Positions 1-8,127 are shown, numbered from the stretch's first letter. The stretch is DNA of 44,847 nucleotides from Eubacteriales bacterium (GCA_030524715.1 JAUNGB010000042.1:1-44847); one strand, 5' to 3'. Notes: generated by a model not told the origin, from the sequence alone. Translations and numbers: made by a program.

Positions 1-43
1 ACATAAAATTACATGGAAGAGTTATTTTTTTTATTGAAAACTT

Positions 44-208
44 TCAACTCTCAAGATATATATTGCAGATTCCTAATCCAGTATCAATTAGCAGGCTGCG
101 TCCGGAACCATTTAAAAGATAACAATGTGTTTCTTCCGGGTGGCGATATTCACTGAGCATCCATGTATCTTTGTCAATTTGCCCAACTGTAAACCAGTTA
201 TCCATCAT
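44..208 (-). pseudogene. Truncated metallo-beta-lactamase-fold hydrolase (N-terminus only)
   Basis: A 54-codon frame starting at an ATG that overlaps the stop of the MerR gene reads like the first strand pairs of a metallo-beta-lactamase-fold hydrolase: a tryptophan-rich start, then SEYRHPEETHCYLL, then LLIDTGLGICNIY. In intact relatives the HxHxDH zinc motif follows within about 20 residues. Here the frame instead meets a stop three codons after NIY and enters A/T-rich sequence, so no zinc site is present. The overlap with merR suggests the two were once translated together. I read it as a 3'-deleted remnant; that it belongs to the hydrolase family is recognition by pattern, not a search. 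Confidence 0.6.
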
Positions 209-569
209 TCTTTTCACTTTCGCTTATTCTATCCTGATATATACCTATTTTCACATCCAGATTCCGCAGGTATTCCTCCCACTTTCTTTTCTCTTCCACC
301 ACAAATTTTCTGTGCTGTATCAGCAGTTCCATCCGCTCCGCCATCGTATCGTCTCCCTGATACCGCAGATCAGAATAATGCTTAATATCCCGGAGCAGCA
401 TCCCGGTATCTTTCAGACGCTGGATAAATTTTACCCATTCTATGTCATCTTCACTGTAATCCCGTCTCCCGACACTGTCCCTGTTTACCCGAAGCAGTCC
501 TTTCTTCTCGTAATAGCGCAGTGTATATGCGCTGATTCCAGTTATCACAGAAAACTCACCAATGGTCAT
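198..569 (-). CDS. MerR-family transcriptional regulator
   Basis: A 123-residue protein with a MerR-type N-terminal winged helix: helix-turn-helix around residues 3-20 followed by TLRYYEKKGLLRV and the GRRDYSEDDIEWVKFI wing (about 20-50). A long coiled-coil dimerisation helix follows (about 75-115), ending in a charged tail without a cysteine cluster. Missing effector cysteines argue against a metal sensor and fit the small-molecule or stress-responsive MerR group. It is divergent from the CMD-family gene, and a perfect MerR-type dyad with a promoter lies between them, so activation of that gene is the natural inference. Its 3' end overlaps the truncated hydrolase gene. Confidence 0.85.
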   Translation of the reverse strand: MTIGEFSVITGISAYTLRYYEKKGLLRVNRDSVGRRDYSEDDIEWVKFIQRLKDTGMLLRDIKHYSDLRYQGDDTMAERMELLIQHRKFVVEEKRKWEEYLRNLDVKIGIYQDRISESEKNDG

Positions 570-593
570 AACAAACCTCTTTTCAAAAAAGTC

Positions 594-621
594 TTGACTT
601 AGACTATGGTCTAAGAACTAT
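594..621 (+). promoter_or_regulatory. MerR-type promoter/operator for the CMD-family gene
   Basis: A -35 box TTGACT (594-599) is followed at 16-17 bases by an AACTAT/ACTATC -10 region. The spacer is filled by a perfect inverted repeat, CTTAGAC-N4-GTCTAAG (598-615). A dyad sitting between -35 and -10 is the classic layout at which MerR proteins untwist the promoter. It faces the plus-strand gene at 704 and lies 29 bases upstream of the merR start codon, so it can also autoregulate. Confidence 0.65.
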
Positions 622-645
622 CCTTTTTGTAGCAGCTATTGATAC

Positions 646-672
646 CTTATCGAACAGTAATTGTTCCATAAG
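646..672. promoter_or_regulatory. Second dyad upstream of the CMD-family gene
   Basis: Arms CTTATCGAACA and TGTTCCATAAG are separated by 5 bases and form an 11-base inverted repeat with one mismatch. It lies between the MerR-type promoter and the start codon at 704, in the presumed 5' leader. It could be a second repressor site or an mRNA hairpin; nothing identifies the binding protein. Confidence 0.4.
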
Positions 673-703
673 ACCATTTTACCAGACAAGGAGAAGAAAA
701 GAA

Positions 704-1072
704 ATGGAGAAAACAAGATTTCATACAGGTATGGAAAATTTAAAGAAAATCGACGGGAAAGGCGGCGAAGCGGTCATCCAGTCACTGGAAACAATCTCCC
801 CTGATCTTGGGAAGTATATTATTGAATTTGCATTCGGGGATATCTATGAACGTAGCGGTCTCTCCTTACAGGAGCGAGAAATGATCACGTTAGCCAGCCT
901 TCTCACTGCCGGAGGATGTGAACCACAACTTGAAGTCCATATCAATGGAGCTTTAAATGTAGGAATTGCTCCTGAAAAAATCATTGAGATATTCCTGCAG
1001 TGCATCCCATATACTGGCTTCCCCAAAGTCCTGAATGCCGTTTCTGTGGCAAAAAAGGTATTCGAAAATTAA
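704..1072 (+). CDS. Carboxymuconolactone decarboxylase (CMD/AhpD-like) family protein
   Basis: 122 residues, the usual length for the CMD fold. The core EREMITLASLLTAGGCEPQLEVHINGALNVG (about 63-93) has the family's alpha-helical pattern with a conserved His in the EVHI segment. A cysteine precedes it (GGCEP) and another follows (LQCIPYTGFP). AhpD-type proteins use a CxxC pair plus His for peroxide reduction. Here the cysteines are not in a CxxC motif, so catalytic type is uncertain. A strong ribosome site (AAGGAGAAG) precedes the ATG. The divergent MerR gene and its dyad operator imply induction by a small-molecule or oxidative signal. Confidence 0.8.
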   Translation: MEKTRFHTGMENLKKIDGKGGEAVIQSLETISPDLGKYIIEFAFGDIYERSGLSLQEREMITLASLLTAGGCEPQLEVHINGALNVGIAPEKIIEIFLQCIPYTGFPKVLNAVSVAKKVFEN

Positions 1073-1468
1073 GGATTTTTTCTGCGTTATAGTATTATAT
1101 GAAAAGTATATTCCCCTTCAACTTTCGTCCCGTGGTTCTCACTTTTGCCACGGAGTATAGACTTTTGCCAAAAAATACAGGGTTTCGTCCTGTGATTTCC
1201 ATTTACCCGGATACCACGGAACAAAACCCTGTTTTCCACTTACCCCACCTGGAGTAAAATTTTTAATTCACATCTAATTTCTTCATAAAAACACAAATCC
1301 ATTTTTCTCGAAAATGCCTAAAAAGCCCGGAAAATCAACGTTTTTTAACGAGAAGAGCGACTATTTCCACGTGGCACGAGAGGACAGGAAGTACGTCACT
1401 TGCCCTATCACTCCGTCCGACTTAATCCACCGCCATTTTTATGCCCTCGGTCGTAGGAGGAAACATAT
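1073..1468. other. Gene-poor interval between the CMD-family and RES genes
   Basis: No convincing gene. The first part holds a 20-base-periodic repeat tract (separate entry) followed by an imperfect inverted repeat around ACAGGGTTT and AAACCCTGT (about 1177-1235). The second part contains an unrecognised basic open frame on the plus strand (1314-1604) that runs into the opposite-strand RES gene; I do not call it. The interval may be the remains of a mobile-element origin or regulatory region. Confidence 0.4.
1121..1200 (+). repeat. Four direct repeats at 20-base spacing
   Basis: The motif ACTTTYGYC (last copy GGTTTCGTC) begins at 1121, 1141, 1161 and 1181, exactly 20 bases apart. Units 1 and 4 share a longer match (TTTCGTCCYGTGRTT, 60 bases apart), and units 2 and 3 share ACTTTTGCCA. 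Two-helical-turn spacing of short repeats is typical of iterons or cooperative binding sites. The family is not recognised. Confidence 0.5.
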
Positions 1469-2392
1469 CTATTTTTCATGCATATTGAACCGTTCTGATA
1501 AATGCTTTTTATGTTCCTCGGCAATTTTGTCATCCCAAACAAGTAATCTGCCTTCCCTATTTGACATAAGCTCACTGCCTTCGTTGAAGTCCCAAAATGA
1601 ATGATTCGCCTGCTTGTGGAGTAGCACTTTGCTTTCACAGAATTTTATTTTTCGGGGATGACTATTAAAAATAGTGTAATTAATTCCACCAGGAGTCAAA
1701 AAACTCTTATAAGCAATACCGTCTATTCCGGTTTTCCTTAAATAATCTGAAATGGTTTGTGTTGCTTTATATGCGTTTTCTCCCCTTACCGGCTCAGTAT
1801 ATCGTAACATCAACTGTGAAAATAAAACACCTAATCCTACTCCGTGATATTTTGTATCGCTTCGTTGGAATGTTTTTTCAGAAGCAAAGTCAATAATTTT
1901 CAATGTCTCCGTTAATTCAAATGTTGCCAAGGATATCAGATCACCGAACTGAGATTTTATCTCCATACATGCAGTTTCAGGATTTGACGCAACATACAAA
2001 TATGATGCCCCTGATATATTATTTCTGCCCTCTCCACTTATTCCAAGCAAAGGTTCCCTCGAATTTGTATCATTATACCCCAAAAACTTACCTTCGGGTG
2101 TCTTTCCAATTCCCTTTGATAAATCCCCGTCATCCTCTGGATTAATAATTCGCGCTCGATAATATTTATCACCTGGTTTTAGTTCTTTCACAAATTGCCT
2201 TTCTTCTTTTCCTAAAACAATATCATCGATGATATTAAATATTCTCTGTACTTCAACAGTTAATCCTTTCTCATCCTCAATCGCTTTAATGAAACGGCTA
2301 AACGCATTTCTTGCATTTATTGAAAATCCCCAATTATCCATTGAATCTACAAATCCCTGCATATCATCCATAGCCTTATCCTCCACAGTCAT
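1469..2392 (-). CDS. RES-domain protein (NAD+-degrading toxin family)
   Basis: 307 residues. The RES fold occupies about residues 72-255: the conserved arginine in YYRAR (R79), the Tyr/Glu segment SYLYVASNPETACMEI (about 130-145), and GGINYTIFN near the end. RES toxins of the Xre/RES pairs degrade NAD+. Typical RES toxins are about 150-200 residues, so this one carries an extra N-terminal helical region (1-70) and a C-terminal tail. No Xre-type antitoxin gene is adjacent on either side, so it is an orphan or the longer RES class with an N-terminal helical domain. The start follows AAAGGAAGAG. Role in toxin-antitoxin or defence is inference. Confidence 0.7.
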   Translation of the reverse strand: MTVEDKAMDDMQGFVDSMDNWGFSINARNAFSRFIKAIEDEKGLTVEVQRIFNIIDDIVLGKEERQFVKELKPGDKYYRARIINPEDDGDLSKGIGKTPEGKFLGYNDTNSREPLLGISGEGRNNISGASYLYVASNPETACMEIKSQFGDLISLATFELTETLKIIDFASEKTFQRSDTKYHGVGLGVLFSQLMLRYTEPVRGENAYKATQTISDYLRKTGIDGIAYKSFLTPGGINYTIFNSHPRKIKFCESKVLLHKQANHSFWDFNEGSELMSNREGRLLVWDDKIAEEHKKHLSERFNMHEK

Positions 2393-2511
2393 CTCTTCCT
2401 TTAAAAATTATAGCAAAGCACTTTTGCTTTTGCAATTCCGTCATTAGAAAAGTCTTGAAAAAACTCCCTGCATTTCTGCAAGGTGCCGTTCCTACAATAT
2501 TCCTTATTTTT

Positions 2512-4077
2512 CTACCTCTCCACATCCACCGTCATCCCGGATTTGAAATCCACCTCAAACCGTTCATCATAGACCGTAACCTTTTCAATCAGCCGCCGTA
2601 CAAGTTGCTCATCATACTCCAGAACCTCCGTTGGCTGGCTGTCCAGAAATTCCCGCATCTCGGCAATCCGCTTTTGCAGACCTTTGCGCTCTGCACTCTC
2701 CGCCAAAGCGTTCTGTTTCAACTCCCGTAAGCGGTGTATCTCGTCGGCTATGTCATTATAGTCCTTTTTGGAATTTGCCCGTTTCAGAAGCTCTTTTTGC
2801 AGTTCCTCCAGCTTTGCCTCAATGCCCTCCGTCGAGGATTCATCCTCCTGCCGAATGACCGCCTCACATTCTCCTGCAGGGCAGCCATCATACTGTTCCT
2901 GTTGCCAAGTGCCATATTAATAGCCTTTATCACCGCCGCCTGCAGTTCTGATTCCTGAATGGTCGGCGCATCACAGGCGGATGGACCATGCTCCACACGG
3001 GTGCAGCACCTCCAAACAGTAGAGTATTTCCCACGGTTATTCCATGCAATCCTGCGGTAAATATCGCCGCATTTTGGACAATATACAATACTGGACAAAG
3101 CATACTTACTGCTGTAAACTCGTTTCTTCCGTTTCTCCCCACTGTGGAGGTTTGCTCGCCGCACCATTTCCTCCTGCACCTGCATATAGAGATTGCGGGG
3201 ATAATAGGTGGATGGCTGTTCTCCACATAATACTGCGGTACGATTCCATTATTCTGCACCCGCTTTTTATTAAGGAAATCCACCGTATAGGTTTTCTGTA
3301 AAAGGGCATCCCCGATGTACTTCTCGTTCTGCAAAATCTTCCGCAGCGTTTCCGGAAGCCACTTCGCTTTTCCCGCAGCCGTCAGGATTCCATCCGCCTC
3401 AAGCCCTCTTCCTATCTGGAGCAGACTGCTGCCCTCCAAGTATTCCCGGTAGATGCGCTTCACAACCTCCGCCTCCGTGGGCTCAATGATCAGATGCCCA
3501 TCCTCGTCTTTTGTATATCCGAGGAAGCGGTTGTGGTTGACCTGCACCTCGCCGTTTTGGTATCGGTACTGCAATCCCAATTTAATGTTCTGGCTCAAGG
3601 ACTGGCTTTCCTGCTGTGCGAGGCTCGCCATGATGGTAAGTAGCACCTCTCCTTTGGAATCCATCGTATTAATATTCTCTTTTTCGAAGAAAACGGGAAT
3701 ATTCTTCTCCTTCAGTTTCCGGATATATTTCAGGCAGTCCAGCGTGTTCCGGGCAAAACGGCTGATGGATTTCGTGATGATCATATCAATCCTGCCAGCC
3801 ATGCATTCCTCGATCATACGAATAAACTCACTGCGTTTCTTGGTATTACAGCCGCTGATTCCATCATCCGCAAATATCCCCGCCAGCTCCCATTCTGGAT
3901 TTTTCTGAATGAACTGGGTGTAATGCTCCACCTGCACCTCGTAGCTGCCTGTTCCTCACTGTCCGTGGAAACACGGCAGTAAGCGGCAACCCTTAGTTTT
4001 GGTTTTTCTTCTGCTGTCACGGTATTTCCCACCCGTTTCCGGGCGGGGATCACCGTGATATTCTTATTCAGTTCCAT
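2512..4077 (-). pseudogene. Large serine recombinase, three frameshifts
   Basis: Joined frames give a complete large serine recombinase. They start with a resolvase domain whose catalytic serine is in [13 protein letters not shown]. Arginines for the active site and [14 protein letters not shown] follow. Next are the recombinase domain (from about [10 protein letters not shown]), a zinc ribbon (YCPKCGD, then a later cysteine pair) and a C-terminal coiled coil. The frame breaks near 3945 (about four bases missing in a CAGC repeat), near 3199 (one C short in a C-run) and near 2866 (one G short). No single frame is functional, so I call it a pseudogene. It overlaps the end of the preceding 143-residue gene by 14 bases, as in an intact cassette. 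Confidence 0.8.
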
Positions 4078-4495
4078 CCGCTACCACCTCGCTTTCTATC
4101 AGGCTGTAGGCATAAGCCGCCTGTTTAAAAGGATTCTCATAAATTGTTTTTACAGCAGGCATTGTAAACTTTGTAGGAAAGGGCACCTCCTGCTTCACTT
4201 CCAGTTCTCTCACACGCCCAAGTGCCTTTGCACGGCTCATCCGGATTTCCTCTGCTTTATCAAAGGTCACCTTATCAATAATCGCCGGGTAATAGTCATC
4301 TCCGAGGTATTTTACATTTCGCAGCATCCGTCCGGCACTCCCGTGGTAGAGTTTCAATCCTGCCTTCTCGGCTGCCGCCATAAGCGCAAGACCGGAAATG
4401 TAATAATCAAAAAATTTCCTCACGGTGTCAGCCTCCGCTTCATCCACGACCGCCATCCCATTTTCAATCCGGTATCCGTATGGTATATGTTTCAT
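4064..4495 (-). CDS. Short recombinase-domain protein of the serine-recombinase cassette
   Basis: 143 residues that align with only the middle recombinase domain of large serine recombinases: it begins IPYGYRIENGMAVVDEAEADTV and continues through an arginine/lysine-rich DNA-binding segment. It lacks the N-terminal catalytic resolvase domain and the zinc ribbon, so it cannot cut DNA by itself. Its ATG directly abuts the stop of the upstream recombinase (TAG-ATG) and its 3' end overlaps the next recombinase by 14 bases. It therefore sits as the middle gene of a three-recombinase operon. It is the only full-length frame of the three. A DNA-binding accessory or directionality role is inference. 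Confidence 0.65.
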   Translation of the reverse strand: MKHIPYGYRIENGMAVVDEAEADTVRKFFDYYISGLALMAAAEKAGLKLYHGSAGRMLRNVKYLGDDYYPAIIDKVTFDKAEEIRMSRAKALGRVRELEVKQEVPFPTKFTMPAVKTIYENPFKQAAYAYSLIESEVVADGTE

Positions 4496-6054
4496 CTAAT
4501 CCACCAGCCTCTCTTTCAGAAACAACCCACATTTTAATTCAAAGATTACCTCCGTCCTCGAATGCACCGTGACCCGCTCTACATAAGAAAGGAATACTTC
4601 ATCCTCAAACACTGTCAGCATTGTTCCTCTGGAAACAAACCGTACCAGTTTCTGCAATTCATCGATCTTTTCCGTATTCCCATTTAGGAAATGCATAAGG
4701 TTTTCCTTTTCCTGCCGCAGAGTTTCCGCCTCCGCTGCCAGAGCATTGCTTTCCTTATTATAAAGAGCAGGCTCAAGGTATCCACCCGCCATCAGGTTTG
4801 TCAATACCTGCCGCTGCTCCATGTTTTTCTCAATCTGCGTTTCCAGTTCCTGTATTTTCAGAAGCTGTGCCTTATCGTTCATCCCCTGCAGGCTGTGCAG
4901 CAGGGGAGAAAGCACCTTTTGATGCCCGAAAACCAGTTTGTTCATCATGGTGACAAACGCACGTTTCAATGCCGAATCCGTAATATATTTCATGTAGCAG
5001 CTATTCTTATCCTCCAGATGGTTTGCACAGCACCATGCAATGTAAGAGCCGCTTGGTTTATAATGGATTCTGCGTTTCCATGTGCCTCCGCACTCCCCAC
5101 ACTGAATACGACCGGAAAAGCAGTACCGGTTCTGGTATTTTTCCGTATCCCTTCCGTTCCCCTTTTCCTTGCCCCGCTGCCGCAACACGGCATTTGCCCT
5201 GTCATATTCTTCGTGGCTGATAATCGCCGGATGGTGATTCTGAACCAGATACTGGTCATGCTCCCCATAATTTGTATGGCGGTTAAAGCTGCTGTCCGTA
5301 TAGGTTTTTTGGTAAAAGACATCACCTGTATACTTCTCATTGCCGATGATCCCGTTTATCGTCCCCGGCGTCCACCTGCCGCCTTTCTTTGTCTGTATGC
5401 CCTTTGCATTCAGTTCATTTGCAATAGCATGGGTGCTTTTCCCCACCAGCGTATCTGCGAAAATCTGCTTTACAATCCCTGCCTGCTCCGGCACAATGAC
5501 CATCTCTCCGTCCACATTGTCATAGCCATATGGTGGATAGGAGATGATAAACGTCCCATTCTGGAACCGCTTTTGCCCCATTTTTCATTTTCAGAAATGG
5601 ACACCGACTCGCTCTCGGCAAGGCTGCTCAGTATGGAAAGCATCAGTTCGCTCTCCATTAACCCGGTGTTCAGATTTTCTTTTTCAAAAAAGATGGCAAT
5701 ATTAAGGTCGAGCAGCTTTCTGACCAGTTCCAGGCAGTCAGTCGTATTCCGCGCAAAGCGGCTGATTGATTTCGTAATAACAAAGTCAATCTTTCCGCGC
5801 TCACAGTCTGTCACCATTGAAAGCAGACCATCCCGTTTTTCCTTCTTGGTTCCAGTCACCCCTTCATCATAATAAAGGCCCGCAAATTCCCACTCATCAT
5901 TTGATTTAATGTAATTCTCATAATGGGCCTTTTGCGCCGCAAGGCTGATAAGCTGTTCATCACTCGCTGTCGATACCCTGCAGTAAGCTGCTACCCGCAG
6001 TTTTTTCTTTCTTCCGAGGCTTTTATTTTCCTCGATTTTCGTGATCCGTTTCAT
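4496..6054 (-). pseudogene. Large serine recombinase, one frameshift
   Basis: The frame from 6054 gives the resolvase domain (AAYCRVSTASDEQ with catalytic serine, [27 protein letters not shown]). It breaks near 5577, where one or four bases appear missing before QKRFQNGTF. The second frame continues with the recombinase domain (YPPYGYDNVDGEM), a zinc ribbon (CGECGGTW plus a later Cys pair), a coiled coil and the C-terminal strand region. Together about 515 residues, the normal size. The start at 6054 follows GAGGTGA. It is the first recombinase of the cassette; with the break, site-specific integration by it is probably lost. Confidence 0.8.
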
Positions 6055-6106
6055 CAACTCACCTCGCTTTCGGTAGGTCACATATTCGCTCTAAAAGCCT
6101 GCAATA

Positions 6107-6334
6107 TTAAGTTATTTCAGGCATAATCTCAGCCAAATACAGGGAGAAAGTCTGGCGGTTTTTTGCGGTTATTTTGTTGAATTCACCCGCGGAAATGAGT
6201 CCTGCATCAAACAGGGATTTCAATAATTTCTGTGCCATATAATAGTCATACTCCCGCTGTAATTCCTCTGTTGTATATACTTTCACAGCAGGAAATGGTA
6301 TCTGCTGTTCTCCCATGATTTTCGTCACCTGCAT
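6107..6334 (-). CDS. Small protein at the head of the recombinase cassette (SHOCT-like)
   Basis: 75 residues with a strong ribosome site (GGAGG). After a variable N-terminus there is an EYDYYMAQKLLKSLFDAGLI segment and then AKNRQTFSLYLAEIMP, a short two-helix layout resembling SHOCT-type motifs. Such small genes commonly precede serine recombinases in clostridial mobile elements, and 52 bases separate it from the recombinase start. Function is unknown; a transcriptional or recombination accessory is a guess from position. Confidence 0.55.
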   Translation of the reverse strand: MQVTKIMGEQQIPFPAVKVYTTEELQREYDYYMAQKLLKSLFDAGLISAGEFNKITAKNRQTFSLYLAEIMPEIT

Positions 6335-6475
6335 GGTATTCCTCCGTTCTGAAGGATGCCTCCTTCATAATACGGAGATTTCAATGGCGTTTTGAGGGGG
6401 ATGAAATCCATTTTCCAAGTTGATATTCTTCCGTTTCAGAGTTAATATCCATCACTGGGGAAAGGAGGAATTCAT

Positions 6476-6759
6476 ATGGAAACGAAATCCGCGCTGTATC
6501 AATTGATGAGATCCGGATAAATGATGCACTGGACGAAATTGTGAAAAACGATGAAGAATCCCAACAGATCAGTAAAAAGTCTGATGAGTATTTGGAAAAT
6601 CTGGATGCATTGAATCTGCCGCGGAAAGTCCGTCTGTTAATTGACCGGCACGCCAGCGAACAGAACGCTCTCGGCGCACGTTATGGCGCGCTTGCCTATC
6701 TGCTTGGATTTTCAGACTGCATAGACCTGTTCTGTGCGGCATCACATTTCCACTCGTAG
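6476..6759 (+). pseudogene. Small mobile-element protein, frameshifted and 3'-truncated
   Basis: An ATG at 6476 behind AAAGGAGG starts METKSALYQL, and the continuation (DEIRINDALDEIVKND onward) lies in another frame. One base appears missing near 6503-6506. The second frame carries DALNLPRKVRLLID and EQNALGARYGALAYLLGF, a pattern I associate with small unnamed proteins near clostridial recombinases. After GFSDC it runs into unrelated sequence and stops. It is divergent from the recombinase cassette. Function unknown. Confidence 0.5.
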
Positions 6760-6774
6760 GCATCGCAGCACGAA

Positions 6775-6821
6775 CAAAAAAATAATGCCCACGGAAAGAC
6801 ATTTTATGACCTTCCGTGGGC
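6775..6821 (-). terminator. Rho-independent terminator of the Bro-N/lysin chimera
   Basis: The stem GCCCACGGAA / TTCCGTGGGC (6787-6796 with 6812-6821) is followed on the minus strand by ATTATTTTTTT. It lies 24 bases past the chimeric gene's stop and presumably came with the lysin 3' end. Confidence 0.75.
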
Positions 6822-6845
6822 GCTGCCGTTCCATCAGATATTCCG

Positions 6846-7097
6846 TTACACCTTCGTACAGTGGTCAAGTGCGATCCAGCCTGCACCGCTCTTTAACTTT
6901 CCCCAACCGGCAATAATTTCCGACTTTTGAATGACAGTCCTGTCTTCCTCATCCACATGGGCAATAAGCGCGTCCCTTGTATTGCCGTAGCCCAGGATCG
7001 CAGCCACATCCTTCCCAACAAAATACGGCTCACCGTTGACTGTGATACTGCGGACCGATCCAAATTCCGCATTGCTGAATACCTGTAACTCACTCAT
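6846..7097 (-). pseudogene. Chimeric remnant: Bro-N antirepressor head joined to an endolysin-like tail
   Basis: 83 codons behind a strong ribosome site (AGGAGGG). Residues 1-62 are the Bro-N DNA-binding domain of phage antirepressors (LQVFSNAEFGSVRSI, PYFVGKDVAAILGYGNTRDAL, VDEEDRTVIQKSEI). The expected continuation is absent. The last 18-20 residues read GWGKLKSGAGWIALDHCTKV and then stop, which looks like the final strands of an SH3-type cell-wall-binding domain of a phage endolysin. I infer an in-frame deletion fusing two distant prophage genes. The product may still be made and bind DNA. Confidence 0.6.
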
Positions 7098-7155
7098 GAA
7101 TTACCCTCCTCGTATAATAAGAATTATTGAGGTTGTTTCCTCAGTTCACAGGCAA

Positions 7156-7190
7156 TAAAAAAAGAGAGGATATTTACCCTCTCTCAAAAA
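7156..7190. terminator. Hairpin flanked by A and T runs
   Basis: AGAGAGG / CCTCTCT stem (7163-7169 with 7178-7184), with an A-run on one side and a complementary run on the other, so it could terminate in either direction. It is immediately downstream of the second hairpin in minus-strand reading. Confidence 0.55.
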
Positions 7191-7230
7191 AATCCGTTTA
7201 GCTAACTACCAAACGGATTTTATATTTTTT
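7190..7230 (-). terminator. Terminator of the Panacea toxin-antitoxin operon
   Basis: Perfect 10-base stem AAATCCGTTT / AAACGGATTT (7190-7199 with 7211-7220). On the minus strand it is followed by a T-run. It lies 21 bases past the stop of the downstream gene of the pair. Confidence 0.75.
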
Positions 7231-7241
7231 AATCAATCGAA

Positions 7242-7709
7242 TTATGTATGTTTTAAACGGGATCTGCATACACACGTACCATTATCCCCATGATCATCGT
7301 CATACCAAAGCACATTAAAGACTCTTCCTGTCATATACCCATATAATCTATGACTGCCAGTTATCCGCAATGATATTAATGATTCTGCTTCTATATATTT
7401 TGAAGCTAATCTATCTTGTGCAACCTTATTCAATTCACACAAATCCAAGGAGTGATTTTGTTTTTTATCGCGAACTAATATTTCGCTCCATGTTTGACTC
7501 TCTAATGATTTTAATCTGGGAAGAATCTCTGTCCAAAATAAATTCCCCATATGATCCTCTGTGAATGCCCACATCTCTTGATCAGAATTTGCAAAAGACC
7601 ATGCAGGATTTTCTGAATAATATCGCTCAGGATTTCCACCCTGAGCGATAAATTTTCCTCTAGGAATTTCTTTTTGCTTTATCTCTTTTTTTCGTTTAGA
7701 GTCCGCCAT
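7242..7709 (-). CDS. Putative toxin partner of the Panacea-domain gene
   Basis: 155 residues, basic N-terminus (KRKKEIKQKEIPRGKF), an aromatic middle and a conserved-looking end: RITGSHRLYGYMTG then FNVLWYDDDHGDN and a final KHT. Its ATG overlaps the end of the Panacea gene by 14 bases, so translation is coupled. Panacea (DUF4065/SocA-like) proteins are antitoxins or proteolytic adaptors paired with very diverse toxins, and this is the only partner candidate. The C-terminal RxxG...LWYD..H pattern resembles small RNase-type toxins only loosely. A hairpin terminator follows, closing a two-gene operon. Confidence 0.5.
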   Translation of the reverse strand: MADSKRKKEIKQKEIPRGKFIAQGGNPERYYSENPAWSFANSDQEMWAFTEDHMGNLFWTEILPRLKSLESQTWSEILVRDKKQNHSLDLCELNKVAQDRLASKYIEAESLISLRITGSHRLYGYMTGRVFNVLWYDDDHGDNGTCVCRSRLKHT

Positions 7710-8127
7710 AGTATAATGCCATACTTTCTTTCGTAATCACATTATTGCACCCGGCACCTAACGGAACGCCCTTTCTCGCATTAATCCAAGGATCTTCCAT
7801 ATGTGTCAGCTGGCTGAGCCACTGGGCATCGTGGCTTCCATAATGCTCTAATACTTTATCAATAGTATCTTTTTGATCTGCTGATAAATCTCCTTCCCCA
7901 CCAGTTTCATCGCTCGCGCTTACTGAATACTTGCCCTGGGTTTTGAAAAACAAATCAGGACATACCGGCCCATTAGCCCAAGCCTGAAAGTCTTCTTCAA
8001 ATAAAGGAGAATCATCCCAAACAAGAGACCATGCCTGAGAATAATAGCATAACTTTTGGAGCTTCATAGTTGACATAGATCCAGATTGTTCCAAAATATA
8101 TTTTGCTGTATCAAAAACATTTGCCAT
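7696..8127 (-). CDS. Panacea (DUF4065/SocA-like) domain antitoxin
   Basis: 143 residues from the ATG at 8127, chosen because AAAGGAGG lies just upstream; a longer frame to 8166 lacks a ribosome site. The domain is recognised by NVFDTAKYILEQ, then MKLQKLCYYSQAWSLVW (about 21-37) and FEEDFQAWANGPVCPDLF (about 43-60), the Panacea signature also found in GepA/SocA proteins. Known members neutralise or target their toxin partners, some as protease adaptors. It precedes and overlaps the 155-residue partner. It lies between prophage fragments, the usual setting for such pairs. Confidence 0.8.
   Translation of the reverse strand: MANVFDTAKYILEQSGSMSTMKLQKLCYYSQAWSLVWDDSPLFEEDFQAWANGPVCPDLFFKTQGKYSVSASDETGGEGDLSADQKDTIDKVLEHYGSHDAQWLSQLTHMEDPWINARKGVPLGAGCNNVITKESMALYYGGL

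Noticed and set aside
1314-1604. 96-codon plus-strand frame with basic residues
   Set aside because: No ribosome site, no family recognised, and the last 130 bases are antisense to the RES gene. Might be a remnant but not supportable.
4691-5872. 393-codon plus-strand frame
   Set aside because: Antisense shadow of the frameshifted serine recombinase; rich in Cys/His/Leu without domain pattern or ribosome site.
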